Positions 42,381-53,394 of a stretch of DNA of 64,000 nt are shown piece by piece. The stretch's first letter is position 1. Each line of letters starts with the position of its first letter. Under the pieces are notes generated by a model. That model had not been told where the DNA came from, did no database searches, and worked only from the letters and a program-made list of their open reading frames with translations. Source of the DNA: Azorinus chamasolen. Lineage: Eukaryota > Mollusca > Bivalvia > Cardiida > Solecurtidae. The DNA is taken from assembly GCA_963576725.1 (NCBI GenBank), contig OY755242.1:24169869-24233868 (forward strand). Direction: 5' to 3'. The translations under genes and the position numbers were made by a program.

Positions 42381-42588
42381 TACAGTAAAACTCCTCTAAT
42401 GAGACCAGCAAAAGGGGACATAATTCACAGTGGCAAAGGCAGGTGGTAGCTTAATACAGGACGAAAGTTATGCAGAAAGCTCCTGTAGGAGCTTTCTGCA
42501 TAACATTTGTCCTGCATTAAGCAACCACCTGCTTATAAAGACAGCCATGTTTATTTATTAAGTGGTCACATTAGAGGGGGTTTACTGT
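42381..42588. mobile_element. Type A MITE, ATTAGAGG variant, intact, TA target duplication
   Basis: Body 42383-42586 (204 bp): CAGTAAAACTCCTCTAATG...ATTAGAGGGGGTTTACTG. The core centre AAAGCTCCTGTAGGAGCTTT sits in a near-perfect palindrome (about 42440-42530). Confidence 0.92.
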
Positions 42589-42770
42589 ACAATCCTCGTG
42601 GAACATGATTATCCCGGCGTTTGGTTTGCTATGTTTTGTCACAGAGTATTACGAACAATCCCGATAAACACGCCGAAATGTAATCGAGTCTCAGGTCAAC
42701 TTGGGAGGATAATAATTCTGAACAAGCGAAATAATGGAATGAACCGCTAGGGGTGTGGTAAAACACTTGA

Positions 42771-42972
42771 ATACAGAAGAAACGGTCTCAAGTGGTTTTC
42801 ATAAATAAGTCTAATTGTGGGTCTGTAAGGCATATAGTAGCTTAATGCAGTCCAAGAATAATGCAGAAAGTTCCTATATGAGCTTTCTGCATTACGTTTG
42901 CCATGCATTAAGCAACCACGTGATTTTAAGACTCACTAAATGAACAAGCGCTTAAGACAGGTTCTACTGTAG
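42771..42972. mobile_element. Type A MITE, decayed
   Basis: The core TAGCTTAATGCAGTCC...CCATGCATTAAGCAACCACG has centre AAAGTTCCTATATGAGCTTT. The right end is CAGGTTCTACTGTA. Confidence 0.7.
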
Positions 42973-43000
42973 GGGGTACGTATGTACATATATATATATA

Positions 43001-43171
43001 TATAAAACTTTGAGTTGAGTCTGAGAACGTTCTCAAGCATTTGATTGGTCAGATTTGAGCCTTTGGCTCAAATCTGACCAATCAAAAGCTTGAGAACTCA
43101 AATCTGACCAATCAAAAGCTTGTGAACGAAACTCAGACTCAACTAAAAGCTTTATAAGCATGGACCCAGAA
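43001..43171. mobile_element. Type F palindrome with duplicated inner arm
   Basis: TATAAAACTTTGAGTTGAGT and CTCAACTAAAAGCTTTATA enclose TTGATTGGTCAGATTTGAG and its inverse. The motif TCAAATCTGACCAATCAAAA occurs twice on the right side. Confidence 0.82.
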
Positions 43172-44046
43172 CTTAAAGAAAATTGTGTAACAGCAGCCGT
43201 GCTAATCCTGTTATAGATAAACAAAAAAAATTGAGGCGTCACTATACTTACAATACTGAGCCAGTCCTCGAAATATGGGTGACAGGTGTTTATTAAAAAA
43301 AATATACTTACATTCAAAGATAACATTTTTGACTCTCAAATATGTTCCAGCTCGACTGGCTCAGTCGATTAGGTCTAAAGCAAGTAATCGTAATTTTTTA
43401 CCAATGAGTCGCAGGTTATGCGTTCGAGCCCAGTCAGTGACATATAAGTTTCTGGGTTTTTTTTTCATTTGTACGAATTAAGCGTGATTTTGAAGTATTA
43501 CAGAGTTTGTTAGTTACATGACTGTGAAATAAAATTGCTCCCGTATGGAAGTATAGCGAGGGTGGAGGAGAAGCAGTCTGGTCTGGGAAATACATATATA
43601 CATATATACATTTATGTATATAAAACACCACTAAACTGTGTTGAAACTCATAAATTTTACAATAAGAATATAGCAACAAAAGATTGGTCAACAAAAAATA
43701 TATTATGCATAATGCATACTATAAATTTAAACAATACTTTCTAACGAAAAAAATTCACGCGTTCTGCATCAGCCTATTGAAATGGAATGATCCAAAGACT
43801 ATTACTCAGCGCTCGTGGTGCATGTAACAGTGCATCTATACTGGTTATCGACTTAGCCAGACCATGCTTACAAAATAAACCATTAAAACCAACCTCTGAT
43901 GGTGACAGCTGTGTATTTTGTAAACCTGATTTGGTTTATGTCGATAACCAAAAAACAGGATAACAAAGGTAGCTGTTGCACCATATGTTGGAGGAATTTA
44001 TCAATATATGCACGTACTGACATAAGGGTATAATATATCATACATG
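43172..44046. other. Unassigned stretch
   Basis: A tRNA-like phrase GACTGGCTCAGTCGATTAGG near 43354, with GCGTTCGAGCCC at about 43421, may be a decayed SINE head. Nothing else was recognised. Confidence 0.35.
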
Positions 44047-44371
44047 CACAGCTGACCTTCAATATCTCGAACTCGGATAACTCGAACTTCGGGATAACTC
44101 GAACAAAAATTTGAGTCCTTCTAAAACTTACAATACAGAATTGCTCTAAAATTTATTTCTACGTATATCTAGAAACACCTGTTACAGCTTAATACAGGTC
44201 TAAAGTAATGCTGAAAGCTCCTACAGGAGCTTTCAGCATTACTTTAGATCTGTTTTAAGCTGAGGCCTTTTTGAAAATTGTTTAGATAAGAAATTGGATG
44301 ACTCGAACTTCTGTTATCTCGCACTAATATTTATGGTCCCTTAAAGTTCGAGTTATCGAAGTTCAGCTGTA
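44047..44371. mobile_element. Type A MITE, TCGAGTTATCGAAG variant, about 320 bp
   Basis: CAGCTGACCTTCAATATCTC...GAGTTATCGAAGTTCAGCTG|TA. The core GTTACAGCTTAATACAGG has centre GAAAGCTCCTACAGGAGCTTTC. It is the better copy of the element at 28.7 kb. Confidence 0.85.
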
Positions 44372-44749
44372 TTTGAGGTTTGATAATTGGTAATACTTTT
44401 CATTACCCCTATAGTGGTCCATTCCATTGTTTCACGCGTTCAGAATTATCTCTGTCTACAATGTATTTATATTACAACTATGCGTTCGGCTGCTGAGTCA
44501 TTGTTTTCAAAACACGCGCGCTTTACCGACAACGATTTGAAGAAAGAAAGTTATTATTGTTCATCGTTGCAATTAAAGCATGTTCAAAGAAATTAATTTC
44601 TCGTAAGCATAATTAATAAACGTTCAAGGGATATAAAGTTTGCGTCATTTTTAGCCCAAATAAGTTTGGCCCCTTTTCTTGCACTTTTCTTGAGAATTGG
44701 AGTTTATAAATCTCCACAATCCAGATATTCAAGGAATAAATATAAATGA

Positions 44750-45875
44750 TATTATGCCTTTTCCTTTTTTCTGATGTGATGATCATCGTTGGTAAATCGC
44801 CATATGACTTGCAATGTAAATTAGATCAATTAAATGAATACTGCGAAATTTGGGGATTAGAAGTAAATTGCTTGAAAAAAAGATGATTTTTAGGAAGAGA
44901 GGTTTTAAACAAAAATGAAAGCTGATCATACGGGAGTGAGGTTTTAGAACCAGTAAATGACTAATTACCCTTGGACAGTTTTAACTACATACTGGGAGCT
45001 TTCTTTTAAATCAAGAGTTTATGGTAGGCAAAGGGCTGATAACAGTAATGCACACATGGCCAACATTAACGGATTGAACCTGAAATGTAGCGTTACCTGT
45101 CATTTATTTGATGCATTTGTAAGTTCTATTTTGAATTATAGCTGTTAAGTATGGAGTTATATTAAATATAAAATAAAGCGATAGTACTTCTAAGTTTTGC
45201 AAACGGTTACACATGGAAGGGTGTATATTGACATACAGTGTACGAGTATTTGGCGAAATTGGCCAATATCCGATGTATATAAAGAGGTATTATAGAAATA
45301 TCAACTATTGGTTGATACTAGTTTAATTAGAGGCTGTAATACTATATTCTGTGTACAATAACTCGTTAACCGATTGTAGAAATCGGTAACAAATGCTAAT
45401 ATAATTTACTAGAAAATAATGGTTTTGCTGATGTTTGGATGGATACAATGACTGTAAATACAAGATCCTTCCACAAAGTTTTTAAATAAAAAATAGTGGA
45501 CTGTTTTATACAGAGCTAGAATGGGAATTTGAAAAGTAGTGGTGTCTTAGCAACACATAAACATTTTGAAAGCTGCTTTGGATTTTAAGCATATTTAGAT
45601 ACATGTACATGCCATATAAACTTAAATTTTACCTTGCTAGGCTGCGTCAGAGACTCTGTCTTCGCATTCATTAAAACTCGAAACCGGAAGGTACGGTAGA
45701 AATAATATACCAAGAAATGAAATATATTGTAGTTATTGTGAAATTCGTGATATTGAAGACGAGTTTCATTCTATTCTCATTCGCATACCTACGTAAGAAG
45801 TATATAAAAAAGTATTCTTATGCAATACCAAGCTTTGTCAAATTTTGGAATTAATTAGTTTGCGTTATATACAAA
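44750..45875 (+). pseudogene. LINE relic: reverse transcriptase and C-terminal fragments
   Basis: Pieces align with the LINE at 22.9-24.8 kb. After a damaged catalytic box, LNEYCEIWGLEVN matches STYCDRWGLQVN. LKCSVTCHLFDAFVSSILNY matches LKTKCQLFDTFVTSILNY, and RNEIYCSYCEIRDIEDEFHS matches the Cys/His tail. Stops and frameshifts are frequent throughout. Confidence 0.75.
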
Positions 45876-45929
45876 GTATTAATTGTGCAATGCGGGAGAA
45901 ACGCACTTTTTAAAGCTTACATGTAAGTT

Positions 45930-46116
45930 AAGTAAATATCGATTATTCAAACGTTTGAATAGAAGAATAATTTATACCATTTTAGTCAGGTGGCTGCTTA
46001 ATGCATTGGTGAAAGTCATGCAGAAAGCTCCAAGAGGAGCTTTCTGAGTGACTATCACCATGCATTAAGTTGCCACCCCTATGTTTTAGTGTTCGATTGA
46101 TCGAGATTTACTGTAT
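45930..46116. mobile_element. Type A MITE, TTCGA variant, left end eroded
   Basis: The core GGTGGCTGCTTAATGCAT...CATGCATTAAGTTGCCACC has centre AAAGCTCCAAGAGGAGCTTT. The right end TTAGTGTTCGATTGATCGAG continues into the array that follows. Confidence 0.75.
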
Positions 46117-46420
46117 TTTAGTATTCGACTGATCGAGATTTACTGTAGTTTAGTATTCGACTGATCAAGAGTTACTGTATTTCAGTATTCGACTGATCGA
46201 GATTTACTGTAGTTTAGTATTCGACTGATCAAGAGTTACTGTATTACTGTATGTAAGTATTCGACTGATCAAGAGTTACTGTATTTTAGTATTCGACTGA
46301 TCAAGAGTTACTGTATTTTAGTGTTCGACTGACCGATGTTTACTTATTTTAGTGTTCGACTGACCGAGGTTTACTGTATTTTAGTGTTCGACTGATTGAG
46401 ATTTACTGTATTTCAAGTCC
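46086..46420. repeat. Minisatellite made from a type A element end, about 31-bp unit
   Basis: TTAGTATTCGACTGATC then (A/G)AG(A/T)GTTTACTGTAT repeats about 10 times. The first unit is the right terminus of the preceding MITE. Confidence 0.92.
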
Positions 46421-46689
46421 GAACAATCAATAATCAATACGCACTTTTGTCAATTTTCCTTCACAATGAAGAAAATATTCTAAAACAGGGGATATAATAT
46501 AATACATAAATTTATGTGTTTATGTATAATTTTCCTTCATGTAATGATTGTGCACACAATTTGATTGTGACTCTAATTACAGTGAAGTCAGTCTTTAGGC
46601 TCATTTTACCTATGTGACATGTATTTTGTATGTTTGTTTATAACAACAATATACCTGGTTGTACAAGTTGGATGAGTATATGTTTTGTT

Positions 46690-47300
46690 CTGTTAACGAC
46701 CAAAATCAGATAACTGACTGCTGCAATTTTGCTCAATATCGAACTTGGCCGAGATGTTATGGCCAAAAGGATTTTCAAACAGTTTAGGGAAGATCAGATG
46801 AAATTGTTTGCGTCAGAGAGCGGACAAACAGTTCTGATGTTGTTGGTTTTATGTTACTCAATGACCATAATCCAAAAGTACTTTTGTCGATTTGGCTGCT
46901 TATCGAGCTATGCGAAGACATTATTACAACAAACAATTTCTGAAAGGTTAGTAACGATGGGATAGCGAAAACTTCTCATTTTAGAGAGCAAACAATGCTG
47001 ATTTTGTCGAGGTTTTGTTATTTATGGGCCATAATTCAGAAGTACCAGAATACATACGGCTGATTATCAAACTTGGTTGAAATATTATTACCACCAACAT
47101 TTTCAACATGTTTGGTGACAACCGGACTTAGAGAGCGGACAGTGCTGATGTTTTTTGGATTTTGATGTTATTCAAGGGCTATAATCCTGAACAACCTGGG
47201 ACGATTCGTTTAGTTAGCGAATTTGGCTTAGATTTCATACCTACAAACATTTCAGAAAGCTTGGCAGATATCTGATGAAAACTGTTTGCATTACAAAGCG
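46690..47300. repeat. Tandem array, unit about 165 bp, 3-4 copies
   Basis: AGAGAGCGGACA(A)/(G), CTGATGTT.TT, GGGC(C)ATAAT.C and CAAACTTGG..GA.AT recur at about 160-bp intervals. A GACTGACTGACTGATGG tract follows at about 47320. Confidence 0.8.
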
Positions 47301-47469
47301 GGCGATAAAACAGGTACTGTGACTGACTGACTGATGGATATGTGATCTGGGTGATATCTGTAGGACACGTGACAGTCGGGAGGTCGGGCGAGCGGCCAGG
47401 GTGATTACTATAGGATATCCATACACAGTGTCGACCCTAATTATACAGCTTTACAAACTAGTAATGACG

Positions 47470-47945
47470 ACGGGGTCCTTAGTTTTCATGTTATTAGTTT
47501 TGAAATTTGATTACTGTTTAACCCGGTGTTAGGGGGCGTGAGTAGTGTTGCACTTTTAATTACTACTCATGAACAGACTCAATAAACCGAGTATGCAATT
47601 TTCTCCTTTTGCATTTCTACTTTTGCTTTCGAAGGATCGCCCATTTTCAGAATATATGTACTTCACAACAGCAGGTGTTAAGTGCTTGTGTGGCGGCCTT
47701 AAAATTCGCCTCGTACTTCATTTCCAATGTTGTTATATATTCTGGTCCTTCGGGGTCATTAGTTTTTATGTTATTAATCTTGAAAATTGAATACTGCTTA
47801 AGCCGGTGCTAGGGGACGTGACTAGTGTTGGACTTTTAATTACTACTCATGAACAGACTCAATAAAACCGAGTCTGCAATTTTCTCTTTTTGCATGTCTG
47901 CTTTTGCTTTCGAAGGATCACCCATTTTCAGAATATATTTAGTAA
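47470..47945. repeat. Direct duplication, about 190 bp, offset about 280
   Basis: AATTACTACTCATGAACAGA occurs at about 47560 and 47840, with matching flanks on both sides including CTTTCGAAGGATC.CCC. Confidence 0.9.
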
Positions 47946-48009
47946 TTAGGTTAGTGGTCAACCGAGAGTATTTATATATACATGTATATATTGTACCATG
48001 CCATATTTA

Positions 48010-48275
48010 TATTAACCCTTTATTTCTTTTCTATCATTGGTTGCCATGGCAACCAGAGTTCTGCATGGAATCAAATTCTTTGAACAGCTTTGGAAGAGGT
48101 TGACCCAAGAAACATTCCTGCCAAGTTTGGTAAACATCCAGCCAGTAGTTCATTTTAAGAAAAAGGTTGACGATGGACGACGGACGACGCACACCGCACG
48201 ACGGACGACAACGGACGACGGACACAGGGTCATCACAATAGCTCACCTTGGCACTTCTTGCAAGGTGAGCTAAAA
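48010..48275 (+). repeat. Dispersed repeat ending in CACCTTG...CAAGGTGAGC
   Basis: GGTTGCCATGGCAACCAGAG, a GACGGACGACGCACACC tract, then a terminal hairpin GCTCACCTTGGCACTTCTTG and CAAGGTGAGC. It looks like a non-coding mobile repeat, and I cannot name the family. Confidence 0.5.
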
Positions 48276-48596
48276 CACTCAAGTGTTTCTTTCGGTTTAA
48301 TGTAATCTTGAAAACTGAGCAGAAAGTCAACTATCCTTTTATTTGACCTCACAGTGTGATTTGCGATGCGATGTATACATTTTACACATCGCACTGACAC
48401 CGTAAACACTTATTTTAAGAACCCTATTTGAATTTAGAGTACATGTAGTTGCAGAATTTGCACTGTGCCTGGGTGCGAAACTTTGCTATTCAGTCTTGAC
48501 CCTGAACCCATACATGAAACTTGAATTTCGCAATATCCACGGTGGAGTGAAAATTGAACCACGTTTCATAACGACGCCTGTATTAAACTCATTCCA

Positions 48597-48812
48597 GCCT
48601 TGACTATTTTTAGACCAAACCTCCTTGCATTAATGTACCGAAAAGGAGCATTTACTACAGAAAATGAGAATTTTAGAAATGTGTAGTTTTTAAACTATTG
48701 TGATAAATGGAAGAGTTGCTCTTATGGGGCAAATGCTCTATTTATCACAATGGTTTCAAAATGAGATTTACAGAGGGGCAAAAAGACGCCAGTATGAGAG
48801 AATAGTGTATCC
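48597..48812. mobile_element. Type C MITE, decayed ends
   Basis: TTTAGACCAAACCTCC, CGAAAAGGAGCATTTACTAC and the hairpin AGTTGCTCTTATGGGGCAAA. TTAA ends are not preserved. Confidence 0.75.
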
Positions 48813-49829
48813 CTTAGTACTCAGTGTCCCTTAAAAAGACGTAGGCAAATCATGTAGATCAAGTTCAGATATCCCATTCAGGACTATGATCAGGTTTATG
48901 AAGTATTCATTTAGTCAACTAAGATATTTAATCTTCAACAGTAAGGGTGGCAATAAATGGTCTCCCAAATAAATATTCATGTAAGAATTTTAAATAATGC
49001 ATGTATGAATACTAATTAGCTATTAGCTGATTGTCATATTGGCACCATAAATAGGGGAATGTGTGATCATGGCAGACAGACGCTGTAGAAGCAGATCTTT
49101 ATCAAACAGAGAAGAATCTGGTCAGGGTGTATTCTGTATGGTGGCATAATTCCACCACCACATAACCACGTAATTATCTTGAAAGTTTCCTGTTAATAAC
49201 TCACATAAATACTTAAATATTTAGTTTTCAAGAAAACGTTCATGTTATTTTTCAGATTGTGATCTGAAAAGTGGAACCCGGAAACTTTTCAACACAGCCA
49301 GATAAATATGTTCACACGAATCTTGTCATGATCCTGCTTTAAACTGTCACCGCCTTAATAAATTTATCTTTTTACTTAAACTAGTTATTTATCACGAAAA
49401 CAGATAATTAACTAGAAAAGTTTCATGTTACCACTTATCTAAAATAGAAAATTGTTTTCGAACGACTGCGGCAGTGGATCATTAATGTGCAAGGACATAA
49501 AATATCACCACCATCACCGAATTAGGATTGATATCACATATTTTTAGATAATTTAACAAGAAAGGTTTAAAGAAAAAATTCGCGTTATTTATATTATAAG
49601 GTGGCAGAATATGGCAACAACAGGTTATTTTGACGCGTCAAGATAATAATCAGATTTTCATGAAAATATTCCACTTTCCACTTATTAGATAGGTATGTCA
49701 GATATTAATTGGAAACTTTTCACGAACGCTAAGTGGTTAATGGTGTCAGCAATGCGCCACCTGTCTGAAAGTGCGAGTTAGCGCCTCATCTGGATATATG
49801 CTGTTTGCAAATGGTAGTCAGTATTCATG
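48813..49829. other. Stretch without a supported gene
   Basis: A type B remnant near 48840-48890 and a type D remnant near 49755-49815 (GCCTCATCTGGAT, GCTGTTTGCAAATGG). The rest is AT-rich and unassigned. Confidence 0.45.
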
Positions 49830-49972
49830 CCTATAAAACTTTCTAGTAGAGTCTGAGTGCGTTCTCAAGTTTTTGAAAGGTCAGATTTGAGCCTTAGGCT
49901 CAAAGCTGACCAATCAAAAGCTTGAGAACAAACTCAGACTCAACTAAAAAGCTTTATAAGCATGGACCCAGG
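49830..49972. mobile_element. Type F palindrome
   Basis: TATAAAACTTTCTAGTAGAG and CTCAACTAAAAAGCTTTATA around AGGTCAGATTTGAGCC and its inverse. Followed by GCATGGACCCA, like the copy at 43.0 kb. Confidence 0.8.
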
Positions 49973-50026
49973 TCGCTCTTAGAACTACAAGGGATCAAAC
50001 TGGGCAATTGATTACCGATGTTAGTG

Positions 50027-50340
50027 GTTCTGAACACAGGCGTTAGGCTCATGAAATATGTCTGAAATAAGTTAAAATGTCTCTAAATTGACGTTTTGTA
50101 ACATTTGGAGCCTAAAAAAAAATTAAGCTTGGGAAGTTTTGAGACAAAGCTGAAATTTCGTATATTCTATATAAGAGAATATAAGCAAATAACTCTTATA
50201 TAGAATATACGAAATTTCAACTTTGTCTCAAAACTCCCCAAGCTTTATTTTTTCGGCTCCAAATGTTACAAAACGTCAATTTAGGGACATTTTAACTTAT
50301 TTTAGACATATTTCATGAGCCTAACGCCTGTGGTTCTGAA
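50027..50340. mobile_element. Long-arm palindromic hAT-like element, 8-bp target duplication
   Basis: Body 50035-50332 (298 bp). The ends are CACAGGCGTTAGGCTCATG and its inverse, and the flanks GTTCTGAA at 50027-50034 and 50333-50340 are identical. The arms run about 135 bp each with few mismatches around the centre GAATATAAGCAAATAACTC. There is no coding sequence. Confidence 0.93.
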
Positions 50341-51155
50341 ATGTACAAAGCCACTGTATATACACGCATACGTGGGCAATACAAAAAGCGTCTACCCAAC
50401 TACATCAAAGCTGCGTGTTACATCAGAATATCTCACACACTGCTGACAAAAACTATCCTTGTTCAAAACTTCCGGCTTCGATAAATAAAACGCAGTAAAG
50501 CTTGTGAAGAAAATGTGTCTGATAAAACAGTTCACTATTTCAGAAAACACCATAGTTTGTACTAACCAAATACATAGATATGAAACATAAATAATTGGAA
50601 AATAAGTTAACAACATTACCTGCCATAGTTTTTGTTCCGATTTGGCGAATTTTGTCGAGATACACTAAGCAAGATATTCGAGCAGTTTGTCTACACCCTG
50701 TCTTTGCTTCGTCCGGGTATTCATTGACAGGCACTGAGGCGGAACGTTACGTGGCGAATTATAGCTAGTTGGGTATTGCATTACATGCTCGTTTAATTTT
50801 GCATAGCTCACGGAATAAGTAAAGTGCATTACTTCCTACAGCCCCCGTCTTGAAATATTAAACATAGATACGCTTGTTGGCGACTTTGCAAACAGAGTAG
50901 AGGTCTGCTCGGTGTGCATCCGAAACAATAAACCTCTTATTTCACTGTGGTGCAAGCTGTACGGCCGCAAATGTTTAGACTTTTCTGTTGTTTCTATCCT
51001 GGCCAAAACTGCTTACGTTCATATTCCATTAAATATCTAATTAATATTCTGCATGAAATTCATGATGTCATCTTTGCATCAGGTAAATGATAATCACGTG
51101 GGGCAATTTATCACCTGCGTAGTATTTTGTATGTTGTGCTGATATCATAATCACA
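50341..51155. other. Unassigned stretch
   Basis: No supported gene or element. Confidence 0.4.
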
Positions 51156-51220
51156 CAGTTTGGATCCAGATGGGACGCCGAGTGACTTGGCGTCTAATTC
51201 AGAATCCAAAATGTTTTGAA
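51156..51220. mobile_element. Type D MITE core, decayed right arm
   Basis: ACAGTTTGGATCCAGATGG and CGCCGAGTGACTTGGCG. Confidence 0.6.
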
Positions 51221-51333
51221 ATTATGAGGGGTGGGGGTGGGCAAGAAGAATCTTACTCTATCTCATAAATATTTATGAGATAAAATAATGCATTGATATT
51301 AAGGAGGGATTAGATGGTCGATGTGTGTAATCC

Positions 51334-51570
51334 TTTAACTCATACATATTTATGAGAGAAATCAAGGCGTTTACATGTATATTAGTTTGATTATTATGAA
51401 ATATGAACACAAGACTATGTTGCTCTGGCAGGAACTGTGGAATCGGGTCTATATTATTCCATAAGCAAACAGAGTAGATCCTGATCAGACGGCTCCTATA
51501 GGAGCCGTCTGATCAGGGTCTACTCTGTTTGCAAAGGCGTTAAAACGCGTCTCTCTGAAGAAAAGAGTAA
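51334..51570. mobile_element. Type B MITE with near-perfect 68-bp palindrome
   Basis: Left TTAA|CTCATACATATTTATG, right GAAGAAAAGAG|TAA. The palindrome 51465-51532 pairs throughout except for one position (GATCC facing GGGTC). Centre GGCTCCTATAGGAGCC. Confidence 0.85.
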
Positions 51571-51631
51571 CACATTAACAAACGCCTAGTACAGTATAAA
51601 CGTATTGACAGACGACATATTTTTTAGTAAG

Positions 51632-51881
51632 TTAACCCTTCGCTTGCTAATCACGTCAATATACCTACCAGTAAATAGTGAAGACCCAGATGAGACAGCT
51701 CCTGCAGGAACTGTCTTATCAGGGTCTGCACTTTTTACAAGTTGATTGTGCAACCAATGCACCCCACAGCAGTGATTGCACAGCGATACACTTGTACACA
51801 GTGAAGATACATGTAATTATACAACAGGGCATGGGTAAAGAGGGAGAAATGTGTTTTAAAATTCAGCAAGAGAATGGTTAA
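51632..51881. mobile_element. Type E MITE, TTAA target duplication
   Basis: Body 51636-51877: TTAA|CCCTTCGCTTGCTAATC...TTCAGCAAGAGAATGG|TTAA. The hairpin centre is AGCTCCTGCAGGAACT. Confidence 0.9.
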
Positions 51882-51954
51882 AGTTTGAATTATTCATAGG
51901 CTATAATTCATCCGCAAACAACATCGGCTATAAGTACACTAGAACTAGTCTTTA

Positions 51955-52132
51955 GCGGACATCGAAAAGAGGTCTGAGAATGGATATGTGGACAGGTGGC
52001 TGCTTAAAGCAGGACAAAAATAATACCGAAAGTTCCTATAGAAGTTTTCTGTAATAATTTTGCCCTGTGTCAAGTAACCACCTTTTTTAGACTCCCATCA
52101 ATGCATGGACGCTTAGGACAGGTTCTGCTGTA
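51955..52132. mobile_element. Type A MITE, decayed
   Basis: GGTGGCTGCTTAAAGCAGG and GTAACCACC surround GAAAGTTCCTATAGAAGTTTTC. Right end CAGGTTCTGCTGTA. Confidence 0.7.
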
Positions 52133-52264
52133 TACCATGTTGACTCAGATAAGAGTGCTGTTTCAGGAGCCTTTTGATCACGGTAAAACTTATATGTAGG
52201 TATGGTTTCTTCTTATCTATTTGCCCTTGTGAAAACAGCAGAAAATGGTATCAAACTGATTTGT

Positions 52265-52448
52265 TGTATACATGCAGTGGGACCACTCTTAAGCGACCAC
52301 CTAAACATGTCTAATAAGGTGTCTGACAGACAGGTTGTAGCTTAATGTAAGGGGAAAGTTATGCAGAAAGCTCCCATATTACTTTCGTCCTGCATTAAGC
52401 AATCATGTCTGTTCATTAAGTGATCGCTTCAGATGACTTCTATTGCAT
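52265..52448. mobile_element. Type A MITE, decayed, hairpin centre deleted
   Basis: TGTAGCTTAATGTAAGGGG...GTCCTGCATTAAGCAATCATG. One arm of the AAAGCTCC centre is missing. Confidence 0.65.
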
Positions 52449-52484
52449 ATGTTGAAAACCATACGGTCCAAACAAATCAATACA

Positions 52485-52995
52485 TTTTAGCCCCCACAAA
52501 GTGGTGGCATATAGGGTTGCTCTTGTCCGTATGTACGTCCATCCGTACGTACAGACTCTTTCTCTCAGGGCTCTTTCTTTGAAAGTATTTGTCCAATCCA
52601 CACCAAACTTTACACACATGTGTGTGGCCATTATATCTTGGTTAAGTTTGATAACCATGTAAACCGCTACAGTCGTTTAGGAGTTGCGGCCCTTTATTTG
52701 CAAAAAATGACTATAAAAATATCTTGTCCGACCTTTTCTTGGAAAGTATTTGTCCAATCCTTACAAAACTTTACACACATGTGTGTGGCCATTATATCCT
52801 GGTCAAGTTCGATAGCCATGTACATTACTTTAGATGTTTAGGAGATGCGGCCCTTTATTTGCAAAATTGACTTTACCATGTAAATCGCCTCAGTCAGTTA
52901 GGAGTAGCAGCCCTTTATTTGCAAACATGTCATAACTCGCTTTATCGCATTGCATACATGATTATGGCCCTTACTTTCAGTGTCCTATGGGCACA
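52485..52995. repeat. GCCCCC-headed repeat with about 175-bp tandem units
   Basis: AGCCCCCACAAAGTGGTGGC is followed by GTCCGTATGTACGTCC. GTATTTGTCCAATCC, TTTACACACATGTGTGTGGC and GCGGCCCTTTATTTGCAAA recur 2-3 times. It ends GGGCACATTTCTAG. Confidence 0.8.
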
Positions 52996-53010
52996 TTTCT
53001 AGTTTATCAA

Positions 53011-53142
53011 GACATGGCCCCGAGGTTATAAAACTTTTGGCTTGAGTCTGAGATCATTCATCTCATTGGTCAGATGCTGAGCTTGCTCAGCATCTGACCA
53101 ATCAGATACTTGAGTATGATCTCAGACTCAGAAGTTTTATAA
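53011..53142. mobile_element. Type F palindrome
   Basis: AGGTTATAAAACTTTTGGC and GACTCAGAAGTTTTATAAC around TTGGTCAGATGCTGAGC and its inverse, about 60-bp arms. Confidence 0.85.
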
Positions 53143-53394
53143 CATAATAACCAGCGGATGCTGACGATCGTCTGCTTTCGAGAAAGTTGATCTTTTTAGG
53201 GTGAATACAACATAATAATAGCGGTGCTTCCTTGACAGAGTGTAGCTCATCTGATAATGAGCAATATTTGAAGGAGACTACGGTACTGATGTTGAAAATG
53301 ATCTCTGCAGGTATGCGTATACATTACAGATCAAGTTGATACGATCACTTCTGGGGTAAACATTGCATACATAATTATGTTCAATATTCATGCA

